From contig NZ_RCHN01000009.1 in the NCBI RefSeq assembly GCF_003671495.1, positions 62,001 to 126,000 of the forward strand: DNA of 64,000 bases. Reading direction: 5' to 3'. Below, one piece after another: positions 32,622 through 41,590 of the stretch. Under the pieces are notes generated by a model, which searched no databases, was not told where the DNA came from, and saw only the letters and a list, made by a program, of their open reading frames with translations. Both the position numbers and the translations under genes were made by a program. The stretch comes from Ketobacter sp. (GTDB lineage: Bacteria; Pseudomonadota; Gammaproteobacteria; Pseudomonadales; Ketobacteraceae). Each line of letters starts with the position of its first letter. Position 1 is the stretch's first letter.

Positions 32622-33293
32622 ATGTTGTTTTCCTCGCATCTGACCGATGTCTTCGCCTTCCCGTTGTGGGCGGCAGCCTGTCTGGCGTTGCTGGGCCTGG
32701 CCCTGTGGCGGGCGCCCTGGCGTGCGGTGCTGACGGTGTCCGCCCGGCAGCATGCCTTGCTGGGGGGGCTGGTGGGGGTGTGCCTGATCTGGTCGTTTCG
32801 CTTCGAAGTGATCCCCGGGCTGCACTTTCACCCCTTCCTGATGACCACCGTCACACTGGTGTTCGGCTGGTGCTTCGCCCTGATTATGGCGGCGTTTGCC
32901 CTGCTGTTGTTGGTGCTGGTGGGTACGGTGGAGTGGCAGACCCTGCCCTGGAACTGGCTGTTCTCCGCTGTCCTGCCCGCGTCCATGGCCTATGGCCTGT
33001 TGCGGGTTATCGAGTGGTTCCCCACCCGAAACCTGTTTGTCTACATCCTGGGGTTGGGTTTTTTCGGTACCCTGCTGACCACCTTGTTGAACTGCCTGCT
33101 GTTGCTGGGGTTCTTCTGGTGGTGGTTACCGGACAAGGTGTTGCTGGCGCTGTGGGACAAGCGGGCCTTCGTGGTGCCGCTGTTGTATTCGGAAGGCTTC
33201 ATCAATGGCATGCTGGTGACGTCGGTCACCGTGTTTTTCCCGGATCTGGTGAAAACCTTCGATGATGACCGGTTTTTGAAATCCGATTCCTAG
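32622..33293 (+). CDS. CbiM-like energy-coupling-factor transporter permease, solitary
   Basis: 223 residues with six or seven membrane helices. The late motif YSEGFINGMLVTSVTVFFP corresponds to the EAFLNG region of CbiM/NikM S-components. It resembles the single energy-coupling factor ABC transporter permease genes found in many gammaproteobacteria without adjacent CbiO/CbiQ. Metal (Co, Ni or similar) uptake is the family function; no partner is visible here. It diverges from the FliL-like gene. Confidence 0.78.
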   Translation: MLFSSHLTDVFAFPLWAAACLALLGLALWRAPWRAVLTVSARQHALLGGLVGVCLIWSFRFEVIPGLHFHPFLMTTVTLVFGWCFALIMAAFALLLLVLVGTVEWQTLPWNWLFSAVLPASMAYGLLRVIEWFPTRNLFVYILGLGFFGTLLTTLLNCLLLLGFFWWWLPDKVLLALWDKRAFVVPLLYSEGFINGMLVTSVTVFFPDLVKTFDDDRFLKSDS

Positions 33294-33301
33294 AACCGGC
33301 T

Positions 33302-34597
33302 TCAACCCACCTGGGGAGCCGCCTTCTCCAGACATTCCACCCGGTTACGCCCATTGTGCTTGGCCGTGTAGACCGCGCTGTCAGCGTCGCTGAACAGGTC
33401 GTTGAAACTGTTGCGTCCGCCGGCCTGGCAGCAGGCCACACCGAAACTCCCGGTCACGGTCAGTTGGGCCGGGTTTAACTGCTCCAGCGCCAAGCGGATG
33501 GACTCCGCTTTGTCCAGAGCCTGCTGGCGGTCACAGTGGCTGAGCAGAATTACGAACTCCTCGCCACCGAAGCGGGCCACGATGTCCTCCCGTCGGCACT
33601 GGTTGCGCAGCAATTGGGCCGCTTCCTTCAGCACCGAGTCACCGGTGGCGTGGCCGTGCAGGTCGTTGATGTCCTTGAACTTGTCCAGATCCACAATCAG
33701 CAAGGCCACCGGAAAACGGTGGCGCTGGGCTTCGCTGAGCTTCTGGGGGGCGGCCTCAAACAGGTAGTGACGATTGTGCAGGCCGGTCAGCTGGTCAGTC
33801 ATGGCCAGGTGCTGGAGTTTCTGCTGTTGATATTGCACCTGCTCAAACAGCCGCTTGGTCCGGATCAGGTTGTTGATGCGGGCGAGCATTTCATCCCGGC
33901 TGGCAACTTTCGACAGGTAATCGTTGGCGCCGGACCGCAGAATCTCCACCTTGATGTCCTCGCTTTCCTGTGCTGACAGCATCAGGATCGGCGTTTCGAT
34001 GGGGCTGGCCCGGGTGCGCAGGGTCTTCACCAGTTCCAGGCCGGTCATGTCCCCCTCCAGAATGTAATCCACCAGCAACAGGTCGAATTTGTGCTGATCC
34101 ATACATTCCAGGGCCGCCAGTCCGGTCCCCACCTGCTGCACTTTGTACCCGCTGTTTTTCAACAGCTCGCACACCAGCAGTGCCGTGGACTGGTTGTCCT
34201 CTACATAGAGGATGCTGCCGGAAGTTTGCTGCAGGCGGACTTTCTGGGACCAGGATGTGATGTGCTCCAGCACCGTATCCAGTTTCTGTTTGGGAAACAA
34301 TTCGTTGACACCGGCTTTCATGGCCCGGCTCAGGATGTCGCGGCTTTCCTCAGTGGTGAGCATGACCACGTGGGTATTCTGCTGGTTTTCCAGCTTGCGC
34401 AGTGCCCTGACAAACTCGATCCCCTCCATATCCTCCAGGTACATGGCGGTGATGACCAGGTCGCAACGGGCCCGTTTCAGCATGTCGAGGGCTTCATCGC
34501 CCCGGGTCAGGGTAAGGGATTTGATTTGTTGCGATGCCAAATGCTGATTCAGCAAAACCGACAGGGATTTCGAAATGTCGATGATCATGGCCCGCAT
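33302..34597 (-). CDS. REC-REC-GGDEF diguanylate cyclase response regulator
   Basis: 431 residues. The first receiver-like domain (1-118) lacks the phospho-acceptor (CDLVITAMYLED, Ala51 where Asp is expected). The second (128-240) is canonical with Asp177 (LLLVDYILEGD). A GGDEF domain follows with active site GGEEF (344-348) and an RxxD inhibitory site five residues before it. It should make c-di-GMP under control of receiver 2. An alternative ATG lies nine bases inside. It converges on the CbiM-like gene with an 8-base gap. Confidence 0.93.
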   Translation of the reverse strand: MRAMIIDISKSLSVLLNQHLASQQIKSLTLTRGDEALDMLKRARCDLVITAMYLEDMEGIEFVRALRKLENQQNTHVVMLTTEESRDILSRAMKAGVNELFPKQKLDTVLEHITSWSQKVRLQQTSGSILYVEDNQSTALLVCELLKNSGYKVQQVGTGLAALECMDQHKFDLLLVDYILEGDMTGLELVKTLRTRASPIETPILMLSAQESEDIKVEILRSGANDYLSKVASRDEMLARINNLIRTKRLFEQVQYQQQKLQHLAMTDQLTGLHNRHYLFEAAPQKLSEAQRHRFPVALLIVDLDKFKDINDLHGHATGDSVLKEAAQLLRNQCRREDIVARFGGEEFVILLSHCDRQQALDKAESIRLALEQLNPAQLTVTGSFGVACCQAGGRNSFNDLFSDADSAVYTAKHNGRNRVECLEKAAPQVG

Positions 34598-34744
34598 AGT
34601 GTGATTCCATTCCAGTGGATTCTATTCAGTGTAGCAGCAGTTGCGGCGGAGGCGCGCGCAGGGCGGGGGCTCTGTCATATTGTTGTTACATCCGGCTGAT
34701 AAAAGGTTCAGTCAGGTATTTTGCATAAATGCAGGGTAAGAAAC

Positions 34745-34951
34745 GTGCGCAACCAGGAACCATCAGCTACTTTTATGACTGACGTCTATAGCCGAATAGC
34801 CAGCAGCAAAGGAAATGTGGGTGTGCGTAAAGACCTGTCGCAAAGCAACCTGAAAGATACCTCCACCGTTGAAACCAATCTGGGCCCTTGTCTGCTGATG
34901 GGGCTGGCATCCTGGATTGTGTTGTACTCCCTCTACGGTTTGTTGTCCTGA
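34745..34951 (+). CDS. Small single-span membrane protein
   Basis: About 68 residues: polar N-terminus rich in Ser/Asn/Lys and one C-terminal helix (CLLMGLASWIVLYSLYGLL). The GTG at 34745 has AGGG eight bases upstream; ATG 34775 is an alternative giving 58 residues but has no good ribosome-binding site. No family recognised. It sits between two divergent signalling genes. Confidence 0.5.
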   Translation: MRNQEPSATFMTDVYSRIASSKGNVGVRKDLSQSNLKDTSTVETNLGPCLLMGLASWIVLYSLYGLLS

Positions 34952-35053
34952 GCCGCGGTTTTTCCCAATCCAAAATCGTTTGACGTCGATCATCGTATTG
35001 GCAATCATTGGGCTTATGATTAAAGCCGAACGAGTTCCAATCGAGAGTATTGC

Positions 35054-35332
35054 ATGAGAACCATTCATAAATTCGAAGTCGCTATCTCCAAAGAAACCCA
35101 ATCCATCGAGCTGCCTGAACAATCCAACATCATTCACGTTGAGTATCTGATGCCCCGTCGCACCATCTATATGTGGGCGGAAGTGCCGGCGGATATGACC
35201 GCCCCCAAGACCACCCGCCAATTCAGGGTCTTTTTCACCGGCGATGGCATTCCCAACAACGCCAGTTATCTGGGCACCACCATTGATCAGTATCTTCCGG
35301 AAGCCTATCACGTCTACGAATTGAAGGGCTGA
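35054..35332 (+). CDS. Small conserved-type protein (DUF7352-like)
   Basis: 92 residues, soluble, beta-rich, with the pattern HVEYLMPRRTIYMWAEVP and a C-terminal YLGTTIDQY...YHVYELKG. It is seen as a small phage- or chromosome-borne hypothetical family. GAGAG precedes the ATG. It lies only 10 bases before the Ser/Thr kinase gene and so may be co-transcribed with it. Function unknown. Confidence 0.7.
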   Translation: MRTIHKFEVAISKETQSIELPEQSNIIHVEYLMPRRTIYMWAEVPADMTAPKTTRQFRVFFTGDGIPNNASYLGTTIDQYLPEAYHVYELKG

Positions 35333-35342
35333 GCGGCTGTCC

Positions 35343-36623
35343 ATGAGCCAACCCCAAACACTCGGCAAGTACCAGATTCAGGGATTGCTCGGCAAAGGGG
35401 CTATGGGGGTGGTGTACAAGGGCTTTGACCCCAACATCGCCCGCCCGGTAGCCATCAAGACCATTCACGCTTCACTGCTGGACACGGAAATGGGGCGCGA
35501 GCTGCTGGACCGGTTCCGCAATGAGGCTCAGGCGGTGGGGCGCCTCAACCACGCCAACATTGTTTCCATCTATGAGTTTGATCAGGATAAAGGCACTCCC
35601 TATTTCGTCATGGAATACGTGGAAGGCCATGACCTCAAAACCCTGCTCAAGGACGGTCGCAAGTACAGTCCGGAGGAGGCCGTCCATATTGTGGCGGCCA
35701 TCCTCAGTGCGCTGGAGTACACCCACAAGCTGGGGATCGTGCATCGGGACATCAAGCCGGCCAATGTGTTCATCACCCACAACGGCCAGATCAAGCTGGC
35801 GGATTTTGGCATTGCCCGGGTGGATAACGCGGAGCTGACCCAGATGGGCAGTGTCTTGGGAACGCCGTCCTACATGTCGCCGGAGCAATGCAAGGGGCAG
35901 CCGGTGGATGCGCGCAGCGACCTGTTCTCCACCGGTGTGGTGCTGTACGAGTTGTTGGTGGGCAAGAAGCCGTTCTCCGGGGATAACACCCACGCCATCA
36001 TGCACAGTGTGTTGTCGGAAGATCCGGAACGCCCTACCAGTAAAAGCCAGGCGGTGCCGAAAGCATTTGATGCCATCGTTCGCAAGGCCCTGGCCAAGGA
36101 CCTGAATCACCGTTATCAAACCGCAGCGGAGTTTCGTGACGACTTGCAGAAAGCCGTCGCCCCCAGCAGCACCCAGAGCAACAACCTGGTGATGATCGCT
36201 GTGGTGGCTGCGTTGGTACTGGCGTTGGCGGTGGCCGGCGGCATGTGGTTCAAGACTCAGCGGGATCAGCAGTTTGCCCAGCCTGGCGTGGAAACCACGG
36301 ACGGCAAGTTGTCGGCGGAGGAACAGGCCAAGCTGGAGCGGCTGATCAAGGTGGCGGAAGCCCATTTCAAGGTGGGGCGGCTGGTGTCACCCCAGGGCAG
36401 CAATGCGTTCGAAGCCTACCAATTGGTACTGCAGGTGGACCCCCAGAACAGCGCGGCCCTGGAAGGCATCAATCGGGTGAAGAACCGGTTCTTCAAGCGC
36501 GCCCAGCTGTTGGCGCTGGAAGGCCGCCAGGAGGACGTTGAAAAACACCTGGAGCTGGCAGAAAGCCTGTTCCCCAATGATGATCGCATCATGTTGCTGC
36601 GCAATCGGGTTAACGAGCAGTAG
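35343..36623 (+). CDS. Membrane Ser/Thr protein kinase with TPR-like C-terminus
   Basis: 426 residues. An active-looking Hanks-type kinase domain (10-270) has GKGAMG (17-22), Lys39, HRD (134-136), DFG (154-156) and an activation segment with GTPSYMSPEQ. One membrane helix follows (281-303), then about 120 residues of helical, TPR-like sequence outside the cytoplasm. It should phosphorylate cytoplasmic or membrane proteins. Its end overlaps, tail to tail by 14 bases, a gene whose product has several candidate phospho-Thr motifs. The PP2C phosphatase 5 kb away is the natural counter-enzyme. Confidence 0.93.
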   Translation: MSQPQTLGKYQIQGLLGKGAMGVVYKGFDPNIARPVAIKTIHASLLDTEMGRELLDRFRNEAQAVGRLNHANIVSIYEFDQDKGTPYFVMEYVEGHDLKTLLKDGRKYSPEEAVHIVAAILSALEYTHKLGIVHRDIKPANVFITHNGQIKLADFGIARVDNAELTQMGSVLGTPSYMSPEQCKGQPVDARSDLFSTGVVLYELLVGKKPFSGDNTHAIMHSVLSEDPERPTSKSQAVPKAFDAIVRKALAKDLNHRYQTAAEFRDDLQKAVAPSSTQSNNLVMIAVVAALVLALAVAGGMWFKTQRDQQFAQPGVETTDGKLSAEEQAKLERLIKVAEAHFKVGRLVSPQGSNAFEAYQLVLQVDPQNSAALEGINRVKNRFFKRAQLLALEGRQEDVEKHLELAESLFPNDDRIMLLRNRVNEQ

Positions 36624-37761
36624 CACTCAATACGTTGAAGGCCGCATCCAGCAACAATTGGGAGCGGTCCCATTCACCTTGTCCCTGAGCCCGTTTGCTG
36701 GCGTCCAGATAGGCATCTTTCAAAAGTTGCCGGGCTTCCAGTGTTTCCGTTGCTTGGGGGTGGTTGGCCAGCAGGTAATCCATCACTTCCTGGGCCTTGC
36801 CCGGTTGCTCCAGTGGCAGCAGTTCACCGGCGCTGATGCGGTCGATCAGCAGTGCCATGGCCTGCTGGGGTGACAGATCCGCCGGCAGCGGTTCCGCTGC
36901 GGCCGTGGCGGCAGGCTCGGCCTCCAGTGACCGGCTTTCCTGGGGTGCCGTTGTGGGCTCACCGATGACTGCCCTGGCCAGGGTTTCCACCGTAGCGGTG
37001 GGCGCGGGTGCCGCTGGGGGCATCACGGTTTCCTCCACCAGGGGGTGGGCATCCCAGGCGGATAAGCCCCAGTACCCTGCACCCAGGGCCAGAACCACTA
37101 ACGCCAGGGACCCCCACAGCCAGATGGGCAGGCTGGTGCTGAAGGGGGCACTTGTGGATCGGCCGCTGCGAGGGGGCGTGGCGGTGCCCGCTGATTCCGG
37201 TGTGCCCCGTGGTCGGGTATCCACCAGGGAGGCATGGGTACCGCTGACCACGGTGGCGTCCTCCACGGCCGGGTCCGGGTTGGACGGTTGTGTTGGCGAG
37301 ACTGACCGTGCAGGTGATGATTCGGGTGAAGATGCAGGAGGTTCCGGTGAAGCCCCGATCAGGGTCGCCGCGGCGTGCAGCCGGGCCATATCACTGGGCT
37401 GGCTGCCACTGGAAATTTCGGTGGCCTCGGGGTCCGCTTGCCGGGTGGCCACCAGGGTGGCCTCTTCGTTCCCCGCCACCAGCGTTTCTGCGTCGGGGCT
37501 GGTTTTGACCGGGCCTGGGGGCGGCACAATACGGGTTTGTTCGTCGTTGTCCAAGCTGGCCTCAATTTCCTTTCGCAGCAGAAGAAATTCCGTTACCGGA
37601 ATCGGGTGCTCGTATTGTGCCTGATCCAGCCACCCCATGAAATGGCCCCGACGCAGAGGTTCTTTGCGAATGGCATCCTCCATGAACAGGCGCAGTTCTT
37701 CCCGTTGCCGTTTGCCTTTGCGAAAGTCGTCAAAGTAGGCGGAAAGAACGCGACTGGACAT
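36610..37761 (-). CDS. Single-span membrane protein with repeated Thr-x-x-Val/Ile motifs, possible kinase substrate
   Basis: 383 residues, no known family. The N-terminal cytoplasmic region (1-195) begins with a helical block (FDDFRKGKRQREELRLFMED). It then becomes Pro/Ser/Thr-rich with acidic-Thr motifs: DEQTRIV, NEEATLVA, AAATLIG and EDATVVS. One membrane helix (about 210-230) and an external Ala/Glu-rich part with TPR-like helices (about 290-383) follow. Acidic residues before Thr and a hydrophobic residue three after it are typical of sites phosphorylated by Hanks kinases and read by FHA domains. The substrate role is inference. The caspase-like gene lies upstream on the same strand with a 31-base gap. 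Confidence 0.8.
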   Translation of the reverse strand: MSSRVLSAYFDDFRKGKRQREELRLFMEDAIRKEPLRRGHFMGWLDQAQYEHPIPVTEFLLLRKEIEASLDNDEQTRIVPPPGPVKTSPDAETLVAGNEEATLVATRQADPEATEISSGSQPSDMARLHAAATLIGASPEPPASSPESSPARSVSPTQPSNPDPAVEDATVVSGTHASLVDTRPRGTPESAGTATPPRSGRSTSAPFSTSLPIWLWGSLALVVLALGAGYWGLSAWDAHPLVEETVMPPAAPAPTATVETLARAVIGEPTTAPQESRSLEAEPAATAAAEPLPADLSPQQAMALLIDRISAGELLPLEQPGKAQEVMDYLLANHPQATETLEARQLLKDAYLDASKRAQGQGEWDRSQLLLDAAFNVLSATAR

Positions 37762-37792
37762 GAGTGATTGAAAGTCCCTCTAGCGGGTGGGT

Positions 37793-39853
37793 TCAGATGG
37801 TACTGCCGGAGCTGAAGAAGAATTCCCCGGCCTCGTGTCCGGCGTAGCGGGCTGGCGCATACTCCGGGATCTGTTGCACGTTGAGCGCCTTGGCCTTGGA
37901 CTGTACCCGGCTCAACACTTCGCGATAGACGGAATGACCTTCGATGATGCCGTTGCTGCTGCGCAGGGTTTCAATGAAGGCACGGGAGAACACGGAATGG
38001 CCGTCACCGCCCCCATCCAGCACCGGAGCAATGCCACCGGAGGTCAGCACCGTGCGGGCGCGGGCCTGGGACATGGCCATGATCCATTCTTTCTGCAGGT
38101 CCTCGGGCATGGATTCGTCCACCCGCGGCATGGCGGCCACCGACAGGGTGCCGGCGTAGCAGGAGTCCGCCACCACCATCACGTGTTTGGCTTTGAGGGT
38201 GTTGAGAATGTCCGAGATGGCGGCGTTGGAGATCCAGTTACGGGGGTTGCCCTGTTCGGCGTCCACCGGCAGCCAGAAGCCTTTCTCGGTTTTATCATCC
38301 AGTTCCCCGTGGCCGGCATAGTAGATCAGCAGGTTGTCCTGCTCGGTCAGGGTTTCCCGCAGCTGGTTCATGGCCGCCAGGATTTCATAACGGGTGGCGT
38401 TCTTCAGCACCGTGGTTTTAAATCCGAATTTCTGCTCCAGCAGGGCAGCGGTTTCGCTGGCGTCGTTGACGGCGGTTTTCAGCTCGGGGTAGTTGCGGTA
38501 TTCGTTGTTGCCGATCACCAGGGCATAGTAGCGGCCAAGATTGATGCCGGATTTCACCGCCAGCGGCGTGGGTTCAGCGGGCTTGGCCGTACTGCTCACG
38601 GCTGCCTGTTGATCCGGCACCACACTGAAGTTGAACGCCACCTTGTTGTTTTGCGCGTCCACGGCTTCCAGCTTGACGGTTTGACGGCCGCCGTCCAGGG
38701 GCACGTTGACCCAGAACAGGTTGTATTCGTCGATGGTCTGTTCCTTGCCGTTCACCTTGAAGCTCTTCAGGCCTTGGGGGGCTTTGATCTTGCCGACGAT
38801 TTCTTTCTCTTTGCTGGAGGCCTTGACGGGGATGGTGGGCAGGCCCCGCATCAGGGTCATGGGGGGATCAATAATTTCGATGACCGGCATGCTGTCGGCG
38901 CTGGCGATCAGGGTTTCGGATTGCAGGATGCTGCTGTTGGTGGTGCTGACTTCGCTGTTGATCTGCTGCAGTTGCTGATTGGCCTGGGCCAGTTGCTGCT
39001 GCTGGCTGCTGACCTCCTGCTTGGCGCTGTCCAGCTCGGAACGCAGCTGTTTGATCAGGGCCTGACTTTGTTCATGAATGGCCTTGGACTCCTGGGCGAA
39101 CAGGGCCAGCTCGGCATTTTTCTGGTTCTTCTCGGCGGCGGCCAGGGCCTGTTTGCGTTGGCCCAACTCTAGCTGCAGATTGGCCAGTTTGCCCTCGGCC
39201 GCCTGCAGTTGCTGGCTCTTGTACGCCACTTCGTCCTTCAGCCGGATCAATTCCTTCTGGTCCACGGCGCGCACTTCCACGGTGGAGGCATACAGCAGGT
39301 CGTCGCTCTGCAGTCCCGCCGCCTGGCGATACAGGTTAAGCGCCATGGCTTTGTCCTGGGCGACCCCCAGGCCCTTCTCATACAGGTTGCCCAGGTTGAT
39401 CAGGGCGCGGGAGAAATTCTGCTTGGCGGCTTTTTCATACCAGATGGAGGCAGCTTGGTAATCCGGCTTCAGGCCCAGGCCTTTCTCATAGATTTCACCC
39501 ACATAGGTTTGGGCTTCTGCATCGCCGGCCTGGGCCACCGGCAGCCAGATTTTGAGCGCGGTGGCGTAGTCGGCCCGGTCGAAGGCAACGTATTCCCCGC
39601 CGCGGATTTCGCAGTCGGTGGCGGTGGTTTTAATGGGGCGGCGGGCAGTGAGAAAGGTGGTCTGGGTGCCCAGCTTTTTCACCTGGCCGGGCAGCAGGCA
39701 GTCGATGATCAAGAGGTCATCCGCGTTCTTGGCTTCGGTGTCCGGTCCGCTGGAAGAGGGGGCGGGGTTGCTGGCGCAGGCACCGAGTATCACTGTGAAG
39801 AACCCGATGCAGACACCGCGGGCGGTCAACTGAAATCCGTTAGGAGCGCGCAT
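37793..39853 (-). CDS. Caspase-like (peptidase C14) lipoprotein with Sel1 repeats
   Basis: 686 residues. The lipobox ILGAC (Cys26) is followed by two Sel1/TPR-like repeats (about 110-180: YVGEIYEKGLGLKPDYQAA, NLGNLYEKGLGVAQDKAMA), a long coiled coil (200-300), an Ig-like beta domain (325-415) and a caspase p20-type domain (440-640). The catalytic dyad is complete: His515 in YYAGHG and Cys565 in DSCYAG. It is therefore a probable active metacaspase/orthocaspase-type protease anchored to the envelope and facing the periplasm. It is first of a two-gene unit with the Thr-motif membrane protein. Physiological substrate unknown. Confidence 0.93.
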   Translation of the reverse strand: MRAPNGFQLTARGVCIGFFTVILGACASNPAPSSSGPDTEAKNADDLLIIDCLLPGQVKKLGTQTTFLTARRPIKTTATDCEIRGGEYVAFDRADYATALKIWLPVAQAGDAEAQTYVGEIYEKGLGLKPDYQAASIWYEKAAKQNFSRALINLGNLYEKGLGVAQDKAMALNLYRQAAGLQSDDLLYASTVEVRAVDQKELIRLKDEVAYKSQQLQAAEGKLANLQLELGQRKQALAAAEKNQKNAELALFAQESKAIHEQSQALIKQLRSELDSAKQEVSSQQQQLAQANQQLQQINSEVSTTNSSILQSETLIASADSMPVIEIIDPPMTLMRGLPTIPVKASSKEKEIVGKIKAPQGLKSFKVNGKEQTIDEYNLFWVNVPLDGGRQTVKLEAVDAQNNKVAFNFSVVPDQQAAVSSTAKPAEPTPLAVKSGINLGRYYALVIGNNEYRNYPELKTAVNDASETAALLEQKFGFKTTVLKNATRYEILAAMNQLRETLTEQDNLLIYYAGHGELDDKTEKGFWLPVDAEQGNPRNWISNAAISDILNTLKAKHVMVVADSCYAGTLSVAAMPRVDESMPEDLQKEWIMAMSQARARTVLTSGGIAPVLDGGGDGHSVFSRAFIETLRSSNGIIEGHSVYREVLSRVQSKAKALNVQQIPEYAPARYAGHEAGEFFFSSGSTI

Positions 39854-39940
39854 TTTTCACCTCAAATAAATCCGTTATAAGCTTAAGTATACCCTCAGGG
39901 GCCGGGCTCTACCTCGATAGTTTCTCGTTACTATGTCACA

Positions 39941-40756
39941 TCATGGAGTCTTAATAGTTGGTTCAAAACTGATCAGTGTCCACCAAAGTGGCCAACCCTG
40001 CCGATGACCGGTGCCCTGCAACAGCTGAAAGTGGGCATCGGGCTGCTGCCGGGCGTAGTGCTGAATCCAGCTGGGCAGCACTTCTTCATCCTGGGCACCG
40101 GCAAAGTGAAACTGTTGGATACCGGGCTCAAGGGGGGGCTCGGAACCCGGGTCCAGGGACAAAGTCAGTGGGCTGTAGTGGTGATGCCGGGTCCATTGCG
40201 CCACCTGCAGGTTACCCGCCAGTGTCACCACGCGGGTGACGTTGGTCAGTTGCGCTGCCAGCAACACCGCCAGGGTACCGCCGCCACTGTGGCCGATCAG
40301 CGTGAGGGTGGCGGTTGCGGGAATCTGCCGTCGGACCACCGCCGCCATGCTGTCCACCGTATCGCGGCTGTAGCGGCCCAGGGTCCAGTCCACCGGGCTG
40401 CAGTGGGCATCGGCGGTGTGAAAATAGCAAGGTCGCCCCAGATACAGGGCCGGAGCGGGGTCTTCCAGCACCATGGGCAGCAGCAGGGGCGTTCTGGGAG
40501 TGGGGTCCCGGCTCGGCCGGCCGTTTCCATCCACGGCGCGGCCATCCCCCTCAATATAGACATGCCAGTGCTCGGGCGCGGGGTGAGAGCGGCCTGCCGG
40601 GTTGATCAGCACCCGGTGTTGGTAGCGGGTGCCGGCGATCACCTGGTTGCTCAAGTCCCCCTGCTCGATCCAGCGCTGATAGGGGGTACAGGCACAGAGC
40701 AGGCACAGCACAAGCCCGCTGGCGACCCACTTTGCCACACTGTTTATTCCAGCCAT
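39941..40756 (-). CDS. Alpha/beta-hydrolase lipoprotein
   Basis: 271 residues. The lipobox LCAC (Cys23) is followed by an alpha/beta-hydrolase with YIEGDGR (oxyanion region), the nucleophile elbow GHSGGG (Ser157) and a C-terminal GTGHRQG histidine (His251). Catalytic Asp may be in AGAQDEEVLP. So it is an exported esterase/lipase-like enzyme. It diverges from tagF with a 40-base shared promoter space and lies 87 bases upstream of the caspase-like gene on the same strand. Substrate unknown. Confidence 0.88.
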   Translation of the reverse strand: MAGINSVAKWVASGLVLCLLCACTPYQRWIEQGDLSNQVIAGTRYQHRVLINPAGRSHPAPEHWHVYIEGDGRAVDGNGRPSRDPTPRTPLLLPMVLEDPAPALYLGRPCYFHTADAHCSPVDWTLGRYSRDTVDSMAAVVRRQIPATATLTLIGHSGGGTLAVLLAAQLTNVTRVVTLAGNLQVAQWTRHHHYSPLTLSLDPGSEPPLEPGIQQFHFAGAQDEEVLPSWIQHYARQQPDAHFQLLQGTGHRQGWPLWWTLISFEPTIKTP

Positions 40757-40796
40757 GTCTATATGTCAGGTTTCAAAGGTTGAGAAATGGTATCCC

Positions 40797-41582
40797 ATGA
40801 GTACACAGATTTCAGTGGGGCTGCACGGTAAATTGCCGCAGCAGGCGGATTTCGTCACCCGCCATCTACCCCTGTCCTTCACCACCGGCTGGGATGAGTG
40901 GATGCAGCGCGGCTTGCAGACGTCCCAGGAAGCACTGGGCAATCGCTGGCTGGAGGTCTACCTCACCAGCCCGGTGTGGCGCTTTGTGTTCAGCAGCAAT
41001 ATTGTGGATCAGCAGGTGTGGGCCGGGGTGATGGTGCCCAGTGTGGACAAGGTGGGTCGCTACTACCCACTGGTGCTGGCCCAGGCGCTGCCGGGGGATG
41101 CCCTGCCCACCGCCCCACTGCTGACCTCCTCGGACTGGTTCCAGTTGCTGGAAGCGCTGGCGATTCGGGCTTTGCAGGGGTCTTTACAGTGGCCTCTGCC
41201 CCTGGCCGAGCTGGAGCAGGAACTGGCCCGGTTACCGCCATTACAGGCGCCGCGCTCGGCAGCCAGTGGAAAATGGGAAGCGGGGCGTCCCCTTGCTCTG
41301 TTTCAGCAGCAGGATCTGAATCCCGTGCACGCCTATCCTTATCTGCTGCATGAGATGCTGGGTCAGCGCTATCCCGCTTACAGCCTCTGGAGCAGCGCCG
41401 GCTCCGAGCGCGTGTCGCCGGTTCACCTTATCAGTGGTTATTTGCCGTCCCCACAATGCTACACTTCCCTATTGGGGGGAGAGTGGTCCCAGCACGGATG
41501 GAGCACGCCGCTGGATGTGATCTCACCATTGGCCTTTTCTCTAAACACCTGTAACAATACACACGACATTCAGAACGAGTAA
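40797..41582 (+). CDS. tagF: TagF-like type VI secretion-associated protein
   Basis: 261 residues. The start GLHGKLPQQADFVTRHLP and following TTGWDEWMQ, WRFVFSS and MVPSVDKVGRYYPLVL match the TagF/BMA_A0400 family, which represses type VI secretion post-translationally. The in-frame ATG at 40755 would add 14 residues; ATG 40797 fits the family start. It is followed by a PP2C phosphatase 8 bases later, the tagF-pppA order known from type VI clusters. No type VI structural gene is present in this window, so it may act elsewhere or in another process. Confidence 0.88.
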   Translation: MSTQISVGLHGKLPQQADFVTRHLPLSFTTGWDEWMQRGLQTSQEALGNRWLEVYLTSPVWRFVFSSNIVDQQVWAGVMVPSVDKVGRYYPLVLAQALPGDALPTAPLLTSSDWFQLLEALAIRALQGSLQWPLPLAELEQELARLPPLQAPRSAASGKWEAGRPLALFQQQDLNPVHAYPYLLHEMLGQRYPAYSLWSSAGSERVSPVHLISGYLPSPQCYTSLLGGEWSQHGWSTPLDVISPLAFSLNTCNNTHDIQNE

Positions 41583-41590
41583 GAAACTGC

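Noticed and set aside
37787..39172. 461-codon plus-strand frame over the caspase-like gene
   Set aside because: Shadow frame; the minus strand has catalytic motifs, Sel1 repeats and a lipobox.
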